In this document: positions 1 to 9,410 of the stretch, piece after piece
Numbering within the stretch: position 1 is the stretch's first letter
How the letters are laid out: each line of letters opens with the position of its first letter
Assembly (NCBI GenBank): GCA_937923125.1
Contig: CALALK010000302.1
Location: 1 to 20,680 of the forward strand
Direction of reading: 5' to 3'
Length of the DNA: 20,680 nt
From: an uncultured Carnobacterium sp.
GTDB taxonomy: Bacteria; Bacillota; Bacilli; Lactobacillales; Aerococcaceae
Notes under the pieces: model-generated
What the model was told of the DNA's origin: nothing
Databases searched by the model: none
The model's input: only the letters and a program-made list of their open reading frames with translations
Made by a program: the position numbers and the translations under genes

Positions 1-898
1 ATTCTTTTGCGATTTGTGCACCAAGCTTCGCGTTATTGTAAACAAGCTGAATATTTGTCTTCAAGCTTTCCCCGCCTGTTAACTCAACGATTTTCGCTAA
101 TAAGAATGGTGTGCTGTCTTTTCCGTGAACCCCTTTTTCGTCCGCTTCACGAACTGCTTGATCGATAATCGCATCGATTTTTTCATGTGGAATTTCGTAT
201 TCTGCAGGAATTGGGTTTGTAACTAAGATACCACCTTTAAGGCCTAGTAATTCAGAGTAACGAATCATTTCTGCTACTTCTTTTGCTGAGTCTACACGGC
301 TGTTTAATTTATACTCAGAAGTACGAGTGTAGAATGCTGGTAAGTAGTCTGTTTGATAGCCTACAACTGGCACCCCTTTTGTTTCTAAATATTCAAGAGT
401 ACGTGGTAAATCAAGAATCGCTTTTGCACCAGCGCAGACAACTGTTACTGGAGTTTGTCCTAATTCATCTAAGTCTGCTGAAATATCCATTGTTTCTTCA
501 ACGCCACGGTGAACCCCACCGATACCGCCAGTTACGAATACTTTAATTCCAGCTAAGTGCGCACCAATCATTGTTGTCGCTACTGTAGTTGCTCCTAAAA
601 CACCTTTAGCAAACACTTCTGCTAAGTCACGGCGAGATACTTTTGCAACTGGTTTTTCTTTTGCAAGACGTTCTAAGTCTGCTTCTTCTAAACCGATTTT
701 GTATTTTCCATCCATGATAGCGATTGTTGCTGGAACAGCGCCATTGTCGCGGATAATTTGTTCTACCGTTTTAGCCATTTCAACGTTTTGTGGATATGGC
801 ATTCCGTGTGAAATGATTGTTGATTCTAACGCTACGACTGGTAGGTTGTTGTCTAATGCGTGTTGTACTTCCTTGCTGATTGATAATAATGGATTCAT
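1..898 (-). CDS. psuG: Pseudouridine-5'-phosphate glycosidase (partial, runs off left edge)
   Basis: PsuG reversibly splits pseudouridine 5'-phosphate into uracil and ribose 5-phosphate, the second step of pseudouridine breakdown in the cytosol. I translated 299 codons from the ATG at 898; the family is about 300-310 residues, so only the last few residues are missing. Family hallmarks are visible: the N-terminal [11 protein letters not shown] block with the conserved Glu25, the [11 protein letters not shown] glycine loop (122-132), the ETMDISADL block with the likely metal-binding Asp138, and GAKAILD with the likely catalytic Lys159. The start overlaps the psuK stop in an ATGA arrangement (895-898), so the two genes are almost certainly translationally coupled. 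Seen: motifs and overlap. Known: reaction and residue roles, from the E. coli family member. No frameshift in the visible part. Confidence 0.95.
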   Translation of the reverse strand, partial: MNPLLSISKEVQHALDNNLPVVALESTIISHGMPYPQNVEMAKTVEQIIRDNGAVPATIAIMDGKYKIGLEEADLERLAKEKPVAKVSRRDLAEVFAKGVLGATTVATTMIGAHLAGIKVFVTGGIGGVHRGVEETMDISADLDELGQTPVTVVCAGAKAILDLPRTLEYLETKGVPVVGYQTDYLPAFYTRTSEYKLNSRVDSAKEVAEMIRYSELLGLKGGILVTNPIPAEYEIPHEKIDAIIDQAVREADEKGVHGKDSTPFLLAKIVELTGGESLKTNIQLVYNNAKLGAQIAKE

Positions 899-1848
899 GA
901 TAAACCTCTTTCCTTTAATTGTTGATATTCTTTTTCAAATGACTTAGCGTTTAAGTCTTTTCGAACGGTTTCAATAGCTTGGACTGTATAGTACGAATTC
1001 GTTAATCCATACCCAATCGACTCTTCCAAGCTTGCCCCCTTAAGAGCTCCATAGAGCACTCCAGAAGAAAATGAATCTCCTGCTCCTGTCACATCACTGA
1101 CTTGCTCTGCTTTTATAGGTGTAAAAGTCTTTACGACTCCTGTAGCATCTGCAAAGACACCACATTTCGTTCCTTTAGTAATCACAATATTTTCTACGCC
1201 ATCTTTCTGCCATAAAGCAGCTAATTCAGCTAGCGTATGCTCTCCGTACCTCGTTTTGGACTCATCCGCATTGACGACAATCCAATTTACTCCTTGTAAA
1301 TTATCTGGGATTCGTTTCATCTTCGGTCCGCTCACTGGAATAATCGCCAATGGAATCTTCTCAAGACTAGTCAGCTGTATGAGCGCTTGTAATGTTTCTT
1401 GCGGAAGATTCAGATCCGCAATCACTAGCGCTGCCTCTTTCACCGCTTCTTCGTGCAAAGAAAGCCACGAAGGCGTCATTTCCTCACAAATAGACATATC
1501 AGCCAAAGCCAGACACATATCTCCTTGAAGGTCCAAAATTGCAGTGTAATTCGACGTTATTTTCCCTTTTAATCGGTCTACAAGTGAAAAATCGATAATG
1601 CCTTCCGTCTCTTTTTCAAGCCAAGTAAAACTTTCATCATCACCTGCAACTGACAACATCTTAACAGGCAGCCCCAGACGACCAAGATTTTCGGCGATAT
1701 TTCTTGAAACACCACCAGCACTTAGAGACGAGACTACAGGATTACTTGTTTCAAGCACGAGATTTTCGAGCAATTGAACTTTCTTATCCACGTTCATTCC
1801 GCCGATACAAAGTACGTAGGAAGCCTTAAATTTCTTCTCTTCTGACAT
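895..1848 (-). CDS. psuK: Pseudouridine kinase, PfkB family
   Basis: PsuK phosphorylates pseudouridine to pseudouridine 5'-phosphate, feeding PsuG. The 317-aa protein is a complete PfkB-family sugar kinase. It has the N-terminal substrate-side signature [17 protein letters not shown] (residues 43-59), near-identical in style to known PsuK/YeiC proteins, and the C-terminal ATP/anion-hole motif GAGDSF (255-260) with catalytic Asp258. There is no N-terminal helix-turn-helix extension of the kind some PsuK proteins carry. The ATG at 1848 follows a strong AAGGGGGAT ribosome binding site. The stop codon overlaps the psuG start (ATGA). PfkB proteins are hard to assign by sequence alone, but the immediate psuG partner makes pseudouridine the likely substrate. 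Confidence 0.92.
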   Translation of the reverse strand: MSEEKKFKASYVLCIGGMNVDKKVQLLENLVLETSNPVVSSLSAGGVSRNIAENLGRLGLPVKMLSVAGDDESFTWLEKETEGIIDFSLVDRLKGKITSNYTAILDLQGDMCLALADMSICEEMTPSWLSLHEEAVKEAALVIADLNLPQETLQALIQLTSLEKIPLAIIPVSGPKMKRIPDNLQGVNWIVVNADESKTRYGEHTLAELAALWQKDGVENIVITKGTKCGVFADATGVVKTFTPIKAEQVSDVTGAGDSFSSGVLYGALKGASLEESIGYGLTNSYYTVQAIETVRKDLNAKSFEKEYQQLKERGLS

Positions 1849-1929
1849 GAAACATCCCCCTTCGTTTACAAAAAGGTTCGATGAATGGAGGTTGATGAAG
1901 CTTTTCCTTCATTCGGTCTTATACGCTTC

Positions 1930-1959
1930 ATTATACGCGATACCCCCTACTCCAATCAA
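1930..1959 (-). promoter_or_regulatory. Promoter of psuK-psuG
   Basis: On the minus strand the sequence reads TTGATT, an 18-base spacer, then TATAAT (-10 at 1930-1935, -35 at 1954-1959). This is a near-consensus sigma-A promoter that puts the transcript start about 70 bases before psuK. The leader contains a short hairpin (ATGAAG at 1895-1900 pairing with CTTCAT at 1907-1912); I do not recognise it as a riboswitch. Confidence 0.7.
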
Positions 1960-2054
1960 GCTATCCAGGAGAAAACCACAAATATTTCAAAGTTCATTCG
2001 GATAATTGTTCGGATTTAAAATATAAACTATATCAGCTTTCCTTTTGATTGCAA

Positions 2055-2082
2055 CAAAAAAGGACTCGAAAATTCGAGTCCT
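2055..2082 (-). terminator. Intrinsic terminator after lpdA
   Basis: A perfect 9-bp stem (AGGACTCGA / TCGAGTCCT, 2061-2082) with a 4-base loop is followed on the minus strand by a run of six T (2055-2060). There is no T-run on the plus-strand side, so it terminates the pdh operon and separates it from psuK. Confidence 0.92.
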
Positions 2083-2100
2083 CTGTCGTATTCTTTAGAA

Positions 2101-3507
2101 TTATACGTGAATTGGCATACCTAATGCTAATTCAGCAGTATCCATAACTACTTCTGATAATGATGGATGTGAGTGGATTGTTAATGCGATATCTTCCGCA
2201 TTCATTCCAGCTTCAACTGCTAAACCTAATTCAGCAATAATGTCTGAAGCGTTCACGCCGGCAACTTGTGCACCAACGATTACGTTATCTTCTTTAGTAG
2301 TGATTAAACGAACGAAACCTTCAGTAGCGTTCAATGATAATGCACGACCATTTCCTGATAATGGGAATTTAGAAGCTTTTACTTGTAAACCAGCATCTTT
2401 AGCTTGTTGTTGAGTGTAACCAACTGAAGCTAATTCTGGATCAGTGAAGGCAACAGATGGCATTGCACGGTAGTCAACAGCCACTGCTTTACCTGAGATT
2501 GCTTCTGCAGCGATTTTTCCTTCGTAGCTTGCTTTGTGAGCAAGAGCTGGTCCAGGAACGATATCACCGATTGCGAAGATTGATTTAACGTTTGTACGTC
2601 CTTGGTTGTCAACTTTCACTAAACCACGGTCAGTCATTTCAACACCAGCAACGTCTAATCCTAACTCATCTGTGTTAGGACGGCGACCTACAGCAACCAT
2701 TACGTAGTCAGCTTCAACAGCTTCTTCTTTGCCGTCTACTGTATACTTAACAGTTACGCTATCACCATTGTCAACAGCTTCTTTAGCCATTGCATTTGTT
2801 ACGATAGTAACGCCTTTTTTAGCCATGTCGTCTTCAACAAGTTTAACCATGTCTTTGTCGAACATTGAAAGAATGCTTGGAGCACCTTCAAGGATTGTTA
2901 CTTGTGAACCTAAGTTAGCATATGCTGAACCTAGTTCTGAACCGATAACCCCACCACCGATAACAACTAATTTTTTAGGAACTTCTTTAAGACCTAAACC
3001 ACCAGTTGAATCGATAACGCGTCCGCCAAATTTGAAACCTTTGATTTCGATTGGACGGCTACCTGTAGCTACGATAGCATGGTTGAAAGAATAAGTTTGA
3101 GCGCTGTCTTCAGTAACAACACGTAAAGTGTGCTCATCCACTAAGAACGCTTCCCCTTTAATAATTTCAACTTTGTTTTTCTTTAATAAGTACTCAACAC
3201 CAGCAGTTAATTTCTTAACAACTTGGTTATCTTTCCATTCTTGAGTTTTAGCGAAGTCTAAAACAACTTCTTTAGCAGTCACACCAAATACTTCTGAGTG
3301 TTGTGCTTCTTGGTAATGATGTCCAGCTGAAATTAACGCTTTAGATGGAATACATCCAACGTTTAAGCAGACACCACCAAAATATTCTTTCTCGATAATC
3401 GCAACTTTTTGACCTTCTTGAGCTGCACGAATAGCTGCAACATATCCACCAGGGCCGGCACCGATTACGACTGTATCTAGTTCAATAGCGAAATCGCCTA
3501 CTACCAT
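2101..3507 (-). CDS. lpdA: Dihydrolipoamide dehydrogenase, E3 of pyruvate dehydrogenase
   Basis: This is the E3 subunit: it re-oxidises the dihydrolipoyl arms of E2 and passes electrons through FAD to NAD+. Visible features are the FAD-binding GAGPGG (16-21), the redox-active disulfide CLNVGC (Cys47/Cys52), an NAD-binding [10 protein letters not shown] motif in mid-protein, and the C-terminal HSHPSLSE with the catalytic His447/Glu452 pair. At 468 aa it has the usual length, and there is no N-terminal lipoyl domain. I chose the ATG at 3507. A GTG nine bases upstream would add three residues, but that GTG is itself part of the AAGAGGTG ribosome binding site, so it cannot be the start. It is the last gene of pdhABCD and is followed by a strong terminator. 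Confidence 0.96.
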   Translation of the reverse strand: MVVGDFAIELDTVVIGAGPGGYVAAIRAAQEGQKVAIIEKEYFGGVCLNVGCIPSKALISAGHHYQEAQHSEVFGVTAKEVVLDFAKTQEWKDNQVVKKLTAGVEYLLKKNKVEIIKGEAFLVDEHTLRVVTEDSAQTYSFNHAIVATGSRPIEIKGFKFGGRVIDSTGGLGLKEVPKKLVVIGGGVIGSELGSAYANLGSQVTILEGAPSILSMFDKDMVKLVEDDMAKKGVTIVTNAMAKEAVDNGDSVTVKYTVDGKEEAVEADYVMVAVGRRPNTDELGLDVAGVEMTDRGLVKVDNQGRTNVKSIFAIGDIVPGPALAHKASYEGKIAAEAISGKAVAVDYRAMPSVAFTDPELASVGYTQQQAKDAGLQVKASKFPLSGNGRALSLNATEGFVRLITTKEDNVIVGAQVAGVNASDIIAELGLAVEAGMNAEDIALTIHSHPSLSEVVMDTAELALGMPIHV

Positions 3508-3536
3508 TTTTTTCACCTCTTAAAAGTTTTCAAATA

Positions 3537-3571
3537 AGGAACCGACGTAAACCCATGTCTACGCCGTTCCT
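3537..3571 (-). promoter_or_regulatory. Hairpin between pdhC and lpdA
   Basis: On the minus strand an outer stem AGGAAC/GTTCCT encloses an inner stem CGTAGAC/GTTTACG (one G-U pair) around a short loop. No T-run follows, so it is not a standard terminator. It sits between the pdhC stop and the lpdA ribosome binding site. A role in mRNA processing or differential stability is inference. Confidence 0.5.
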
Positions 3572-3585
3572 AACAATTTAATGAA

Positions 3586-5205
3586 TTAAGCTTCCATTAA
3601 TAATAATTCTGGATCGTTTAATAGACGTTTCAATTCGTTCATAGCTTTTTGAGCAGTTGCTCCATCCACGATACGGTGGTCAAAGCTTAATGATAATTTC
3701 ATGTTACGTCCGATTACGATTTCATCGTTTTCGTTGATAACTGGTTCGCGAACGATTGTACCAACACCTAAAATCGCAACTTCAGGGTAGTTGATAACTG
3801 GAGTGAACCAACCGCCACCTACTGAACCGATGTTAGAGATTGTAATTGTTCCTTGTCCCATTTCTGCAGCTGTTAATTTACCTTCATGAGCTTTTGCAGC
3901 TAATGCGTTAATTTCATCTGCAATACCGAACATGCTCTTAGTATTCGCATCTTTGATATTTGGAACGAATAAACCTAAATCTGTATCTGTAGCGATACCG
4001 ATGTTGATGTAGTTTTTGTAAACAATTTCTTGAGATGCATCGTCGATAGAAGCATTCAATACTGGGAATTTCTTCATTGCTACTGCTAAAGCTTTAACAA
4101 CGTAAGGTAAGAATGTTAATTTAGTACCTTGTGCAGCTGCAACATCTTTGAATTTCTTACGGTGATCCCAAAGTTTAGAAACTTCAACTTGGTCATGTAA
4201 AGTAACGTGTGGTGCAGTGTGTTTGCTGTTAACCATTGCTTTAGAGATTGCTTTACGCATTGGAGTTAATTTAACGCGTTCTTCACGTTCAGCTGATCCA
4301 ACGAATGGTTTAGCTGGAGCTGGAGCCGCTGCTGGTGCAGATGCTTGAGCTGGAGCTGCTGGTGCAGATGCTGCTGGAGCTTCTACTGCCGCTGGAGCTG
4401 CTGGTGCAGCTACTGGTGCGCCACCGAAGTTATCGATGTCTTCACGAGTGATGCGTCCGCCTTTACCAGTTGGAACTACTGCTGTAATGTCAACACCTTT
4501 TTCACGTGCATATTGACGAACTGAAGGCATTGCTAATACTAATTTACCAGGGTTGCTTGCTGCTGGAACTCCTGTTGGAGCTGCAGGTGCCGCTGCAGGT
4601 GCCGCTGGAGCTGCTGCTGGTGCTGGAGCCGCTGCTGCTGGTGCGTGAGAACCGCCTTCTGTTGCGATTTCAACGATTACATCACCAACGTGAGCTACTG
4701 TTCCTTCAGAAACTAAAACTGCTGTAACAGTTCCAGCTACTGGAGAAGGAATAGATTCTACTGATTTATCGTTTTGTACTTCGAATAAAATGTCATCTTC
4801 AGCAATCTTGTCGCCTACTTTGATGTCGATTTTAACGATTTCACCTTCTGCAATTCCTTCACCGATGTCAGGTAATTTGAATTGGAAAGTGTTTGATGCT
4901 GCTGGTGCAGCTGGTGCAGGTGCTGCCGCTGGAGCCGCTGCTGGTGCAGATGCTTCTGCTGGGCCTGAACCATCGTCGATAACTACGATGATGTCGCCTA
5001 CGCGAGCTACTGTACCTTCTTGAACTTTAACTTCTAATACTTTACCACTTACTGGAGAAGGAATTTCTTCTACAGATTTGTCGTTTTGTACTTCGAATAA
5101 AATATCATCTTCTTGAATTGTATCTCCGACTTTAATGTCGATTTTTACGATTTCGCCTTCTGCGATACCTTCACCGATATCAGGCATTTTAAATTGGAAA
5201 GCCAT
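3586..5205 (-). CDS. pdhC: Dihydrolipoamide acetyltransferase, E2 of pyruvate dehydrogenase
   Basis: E2 forms the core of the complex and transfers acetyl groups from its lipoyl arms to CoA. The 539-aa protein has two lipoyl domains (about 3-77 and 107-181) with lipoyl lysines Lys43 and Lys147 in identical VQNDKS motifs. Each is followed by a flexible Ala/Pro linker. Next come a peripheral-subunit-binding domain (about 222-258, from [18 protein letters not shown] to ITREDIDNF), a third Ala/Pro linker, and the catalytic domain (about 310-539) with the DHRIVDG active-site motif (His510, Asp514). I chose the ATG at 5205, preceded by AAGGGATG, and reject a 15-codon upstream extension that has no such site. 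The two lipoyl domains are close copies of each other, as expected from internal duplication. Third gene of the operon. Confidence 0.96.
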   Translation of the reverse strand: MAFQFKMPDIGEGIAEGEIVKIDIKVGDTIQEDDILFEVQNDKSVEEIPSPVSGKVLEVKVQEGTVARVGDIIVVIDDGSGPAEASAPAAAPAAAPAPAAPAASNTFQFKLPDIGEGIAEGEIVKIDIKVGDKIAEDDILFEVQNDKSVESIPSPVAGTVTAVLVSEGTVAHVGDVIVEIATEGGSHAPAAAAPAPAAAPAAPAAAPAAPTGVPAASNPGKLVLAMPSVRQYAREKGVDITAVVPTGKGGRITREDIDNFGGAPVAAPAAPAAVEAPAASAPAAPAQASAPAAAPAPAKPFVGSAEREERVKLTPMRKAISKAMVNSKHTAPHVTLHDQVEVSKLWDHRKKFKDVAAAQGTKLTFLPYVVKALAVAMKKFPVLNASIDDASQEIVYKNYINIGIATDTDLGLFVPNIKDANTKSMFGIADEINALAAKAHEGKLTAAEMGQGTITISNIGSVGGGWFTPVINYPEVAILGVGTIVREPVINENDEIVIGRNMKLSLSFDHRIVDGATAQKAMNELKRLLNDPELLLMEA

Positions 5206-5236
5206 GCTTGTACATCCCTTCTTATTTTTATAAAAC

Positions 5237-5271
5237 TCTAAAGAGCACACTCATGCGAGAGGCTCTTTAGA
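5237..5271 (-). promoter_or_regulatory. Hairpin between pdhB and pdhC
   Basis: A perfect 10-bp inverted repeat (TCTAAAGAGC / GCTCTTTAGA) with a 15-base loop sits between the pdhB stop and the pdhC ribosome binding site. The minus-strand tail is AGTTTTATAAAAATAAG, which is too interrupted for a convincing terminator. It could be a leaky attenuator or an mRNA end-stabiliser that lets E1 and E2/E3 be made in different amounts; that is inference. Confidence 0.6.
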
Positions 5272-5286
5272 ATGAAATTTGTTGAA

Positions 5287-6264
5287 TTAGAAGTTCACTG
5301 TTTCGCGAACTTTAGCTTCAATATCGCTAGCATTTGGTAACCAGTCGTTTTCTGCTTGACCAAATGGGAAGATAGTATCTGGAGCTGCAACACGTCCGAT
5401 TGGAGCTTCTAAGTTTAAGATTGCGCGTTCAGCAATTTCAGACATAACCATTGCGCCGATACCAGCTTGACGTTGTGCTTCTTGAACAACCACTACGCGA
5501 CCAGTTTTTTCAACTGATGCTAAGATTGTGTCTAAGTCTAATGGAGAAACAGTACGTAAGTCAATAACTTCTACTGAGATTCCTTCTTTTTCTAAGTTCT
5601 CAGCAGCTTTAACTGCTTCACGAACCATTGCACCGTAAGTAATTACAGATACGTCTTTACCTTCACGAGTTACTGCAGCTACTCCTAGAGGAACTGTGTA
5701 TTCTCCTTCTGGAACTTCTTCACGGAATGAACGGTATAGTTTCATGTGTTCTAAGTAAACAACTGGGTCGTTGTCACGAATAGCTGAGATTAATAACCCT
5801 TTTGCATCGTATGGGTTTGATGGGATAACCACTTTCAAACCTGGTGATTGAGCTACTAAACCTTCTAAGTTATCTGAGTGTAATTCTGGAGTATGTACCC
5901 CTCCACCCATTGGTGAACGGAATACGATAGGCATTTGACGAGTTCCACCCATACGGTAACGTGTACGAGCTGCTTGAGCTACCACGCTATCCATTACTTC
6001 GAATACGAATCCGAAGAATTGGATTTCAGGAACTGGACGGTAACCTTCTAATGCTAAACCGATTGCTAAACCACCGATACCAGATTCTGCTAAAGGAGTA
6101 TTGAACACGCGGTCTTCACCGAATTCATCTTGAAGCCCTTGAGTCGCACGGAAAACCCCACCGTTTTTACCAACGTCTTCCCCGAAAATTAGGACATTTT
6201 CATCACGTTTTAATTCAACAGCCAAAGCGTCTGTGATGGCTTGAATCATTGTCATTTGTGCCAT
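5287..6264 (-). CDS. pdhB: Pyruvate dehydrogenase E1 beta subunit
   Basis: This is the beta half of the thiamin-diphosphate-dependent E1, which decarboxylates pyruvate and acetylates the E2 lipoyl arm. The 325-aa length is standard. Recognisable stretches are [18 protein letters not shown] near the N-terminus, [18 protein letters not shown] with the conserved E1-beta glutamate, and the C-terminal transketolase-like region ([18 protein letters not shown] and the following residues). The start lies only two bases after the pdhA stop, and its AAGGAG site lies inside the last pdhA codons, so pdhA and pdhB are coupled. Confidence 0.97.
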   Translation of the reverse strand: MAQMTMIQAITDALAVELKRDENVLIFGEDVGKNGGVFRATQGLQDEFGEDRVFNTPLAESGIGGLAIGLALEGYRPVPEIQFFGFVFEVMDSVVAQAARTRYRMGGTRQMPIVFRSPMGGGVHTPELHSDNLEGLVAQSPGLKVVIPSNPYDAKGLLISAIRDNDPVVYLEHMKLYRSFREEVPEGEYTVPLGVAAVTREGKDVSVITYGAMVREAVKAAENLEKEGISVEVIDLRTVSPLDLDTILASVEKTGRVVVVQEAQRQAGIGAMVMSEIAERAILNLEAPIGRVAAPDTIFPFGQAENDWLPNASDIEAKVRETVNF

Positions 6265-6266
6265 AA

Positions 6267-7675
<1,409 letters not shown>

Positions 7676-7680
7676 TTATT

Positions 7681-8739
7681 TTAAAACAGTTTTAGTTGTT
7701 TATAGATTCTATCTGTCTTTTCAAGATGCGAAACAGTAAGTCCTATCAGCCTTATCGGGCTTTCCTCCATTGTTTCTTCGAATAATTGTAATGCAATCGG
7801 ATAGATTTCCTCTTTTTTATTAAAGTAATCACGCAATGTAACACTCTTAGTGATTGTATTAAATTCCGAATCTCTTAACTTCAGCGTGACTGTTCTTGCA
7901 GCAAGACTTCTCTTCTTCAACATCCGTTCTAATTCTTGTGCAAACTCCTCCAAGTATCCCGTTAGAATACCATGGTCGGTCGTATCCTTTATTAAGGTTC
8001 GCTCTGTCCCGATGGATTTGCGTTCACGATGAAGCGTCAGTTGGTCATTTGACTCCCCTCGTACTTGCAAGTACAATCGTGGGCCAAGAGTGCCAAACTT
8101 CTTCTCCAGTTCTTCCTTAGATAATGGAAAGAGATCTTCTCCTGTTAATATCCCCGCCTGTTTCAATTTCTCAGCACTCACTTTTCCAACTCCATAGAAA
8201 TCTCCAATAGGAATTGTTCGAATAAACTCTTTAGCATTTTCCGGTGTAATTACTGTCACTCCAGAAGGCTTATGATAACCTGAAGCCATTTTCGCGAGAA
8301 ACTTATTAAAGGACACGCCAACTGAACAAGTGAGTCCTGTTTTTTCGTAGACATCCTTTTGAATCGAATGAGCAATCACTGTTGCAGAGTTGATTCCTTT
8401 CTTATTCTCTGTAACATCTAAATAGGCTTCATCGATCGAGAGCGGCTCGATTAAATCTGTGTAGGTTCGAAACACTTCATGCACCTGAGCAGAAACTTCT
8501 TTATATAACTGATATCGCCCAGGCGTGAGTATGGCTTGTGGGCAAAGTTTCATGGCTTTTGCTGTAGGCATCGCAGAACGCACGCCAAAAGCTCTCGCCT
8601 CATATGAACAAGTAGACACAACACCTCTTTGGTTAGGTTTCCCACCGACAATCACAGGCTTTCCTCTCCATTCAGGATGGTCCCTTTGTTCCACCGATGC
8701 GAAAAACGCATCCATATCTACATGTAAAATTTTCCGCAT
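7681..8739 (-). CDS. dinB: DNA polymerase IV, Y-family translesion polymerase
   Basis: DinB copies past damaged template bases and is error-prone. The 352-aa protein is full length. The metal-binding acidic residues are present: Asp8 in HVDMDAFFASVE, and Asp103/Glu104 in SIDEAYLDV. The FGVRSAMP finger motif (51-58) and the helix-hairpin-helix thumb region (IPIGDFYGVGKVSAEKL) can also be seen. The last residues, QLKLF (348-352), form a canonical beta-clamp-binding motif. The ATG at 8739 has a GAGGG site eight bases upstream. I see no LexA/HdiR-type box just upstream, so SOS control is not supported here. A second, diverged fragment of a dinB gene lies at 11123-11227. Confidence 0.96.
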   Translation of the reverse strand: MRKILHVDMDAFFASVEQRDHPEWRGKPVIVGGKPNQRGVVSTCSYEARAFGVRSAMPTAKAMKLCPQAILTPGRYQLYKEVSAQVHEVFRTYTDLIEPLSIDEAYLDVTENKKGINSATVIAHSIQKDVYEKTGLTCSVGVSFNKFLAKMASGYHKPSGVTVITPENAKEFIRTIPIGDFYGVGKVSAEKLKQAGILTGEDLFPLSKEELEKKFGTLGPRLYLQVRGESNDQLTLHRERKSIGTERTLIKDTTDHGILTGYLEEFAQELERMLKKRSLAARTVTLKLRDSEFNTITKSVTLRDYFNKKEEIYPIALQLFEETMEESPIRLIGLTVSHLEKTDRIYKQLKLF

Positions 8740-8793
8740 CGATTTCCCTCACTTTCTATCAATATTTCTTCTCTATCTTATCGATTTTTGATG

Positions 8794-8826
8794 AAAAATA
8801 AAAACGGAATGCACATTGGCACTCCG
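8794..8826 (-). terminator. Intrinsic terminator after the 146-aa membrane protein gene
   Basis: On the minus strand the stem CGGAGTG/CATTCCG (one G-U pair, 8805-8826) is followed by TTTTATTTTTC. It lies between the membrane protein gene and dinB, so dinB probably has its own start of transcription or depends on readthrough. Confidence 0.7.
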
Positions 8827-8836
8827 CTTGGGTCTA

Positions 8837-9277
8837 TTAATTGTTTGCTATGACTCTTTTTCTTGCAAAATAACGAATGATTTTTGCAACCACGATTCCA
8901 TTTGTGATGGCAAAGATAACTATCTGCACAACGCTTGCTCGCCCTATAACTTGCTGCATCCATTCATCAAGAGCTAAATCTGTTGCGTATTTTAAAACAG
9001 TAACACCAAACGCTCGAACGACTAATGTAAGCCATGCGATACAAAGTAGCCCCGCATTTTCAATAATAAATTCAAAAAAATCATCCGGGAATTTCTTCTT
9101 CGCAAATTCCATTCCAAATACAATGACTAAAATCAGCGCGCTAAGAATCACAACGTGCCATCCTTGAGTTGTAATAAAAGCATTCCCTAAGTTCATTACG
9201 GTTGCTGTTAGCACTAAATAGAGAATGGTTAAAACAGCGACGATATTATAGTAAATCAACATCAGTTTTTTCATCAT
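8837..9277 (-). CDS. Small membrane protein with four predicted helices, unknown function
   Basis: I do not recognise this 146-aa protein. It has four hydrophobic segments (about 5-28, 40-58, 75-97 and 113-134). A charged loop follows the second (KKKFPDDFFEF), and the C-terminus is basic (IRYFARKRVIANN). There are no cysteines or histidines arranged like a catalytic site. The gene has its own promoter (TTGAAG/TACAAT) and terminator, so it is a single-gene unit. Two ATG codons are adjacent; the second (9274) has better spacing from the GGAGGG site (6 bases instead of 3). It lies between dinB and the adhesin gene and may belong to the accessory patch bounded by the two dinB sequences. Its role is unknown. 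Confidence 0.8.
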   Translation of the reverse strand: MMKKLMLIYYNIVAVLTILYLVLTATVMNLGNAFITTQGWHVVILSALILVIVFGMEFAKKKFPDDFFEFIIENAGLLCIAWLTLVVRAFGVTVLKYATDLALDEWMQQVIGRASVVQIVIFAITNGIVVAKIIRYFARKRVIANN

Positions 9278-9310
9278 TATCCCTCCATTTCAACTCTTCT
9301 ATCTACTTCT

Positions 9311-9339
9311 ATTGTACTCCTCCTAAAAGCGGACTTCAA
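9311..9339 (-). promoter_or_regulatory. Promoter of the 146-aa membrane protein gene
   Basis: On the minus strand: TTGAAG (9334-9339), a 17-base spacer, then TACAAT (9311-9316). It starts just downstream of the adhesin terminator, so the membrane protein gene is transcribed separately. Confidence 0.7.
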
Positions 9340-9365
9340 TCATTCATTTTCATATTTATTAAGGA

Positions 9366-9399
9366 AATAAAAAAGACTGACAGGCTCTCTGTCAGTCTT
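9366..9399 (-). terminator. Intrinsic terminator after the LPNTG adhesin gene
   Basis: A perfect 11-bp stem (AAGACTGACAG / CTGTCAGTCTT, 9373-9399) with a 5-base loop is followed on the minus strand by a T-rich tail. This is a very strong terminator, 11 bases after the adhesin stop. Confidence 0.93.
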
Positions 9400-9410
9400 A
9401 CTGATTTATA

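Noticed and set aside
4790..5023. Plus-strand Ala-rich frame opposite pdhC
   Set aside because: It is the complement of the Ala/Pro linker and lipoyl repeats, where biased codons keep other frames open.
8778..8963. 61-aa minus-strand frame overlapping the end of the membrane protein gene
   Set aside because: It overlaps the real gene out of frame and runs through the terminator hairpin at 8805-8826.
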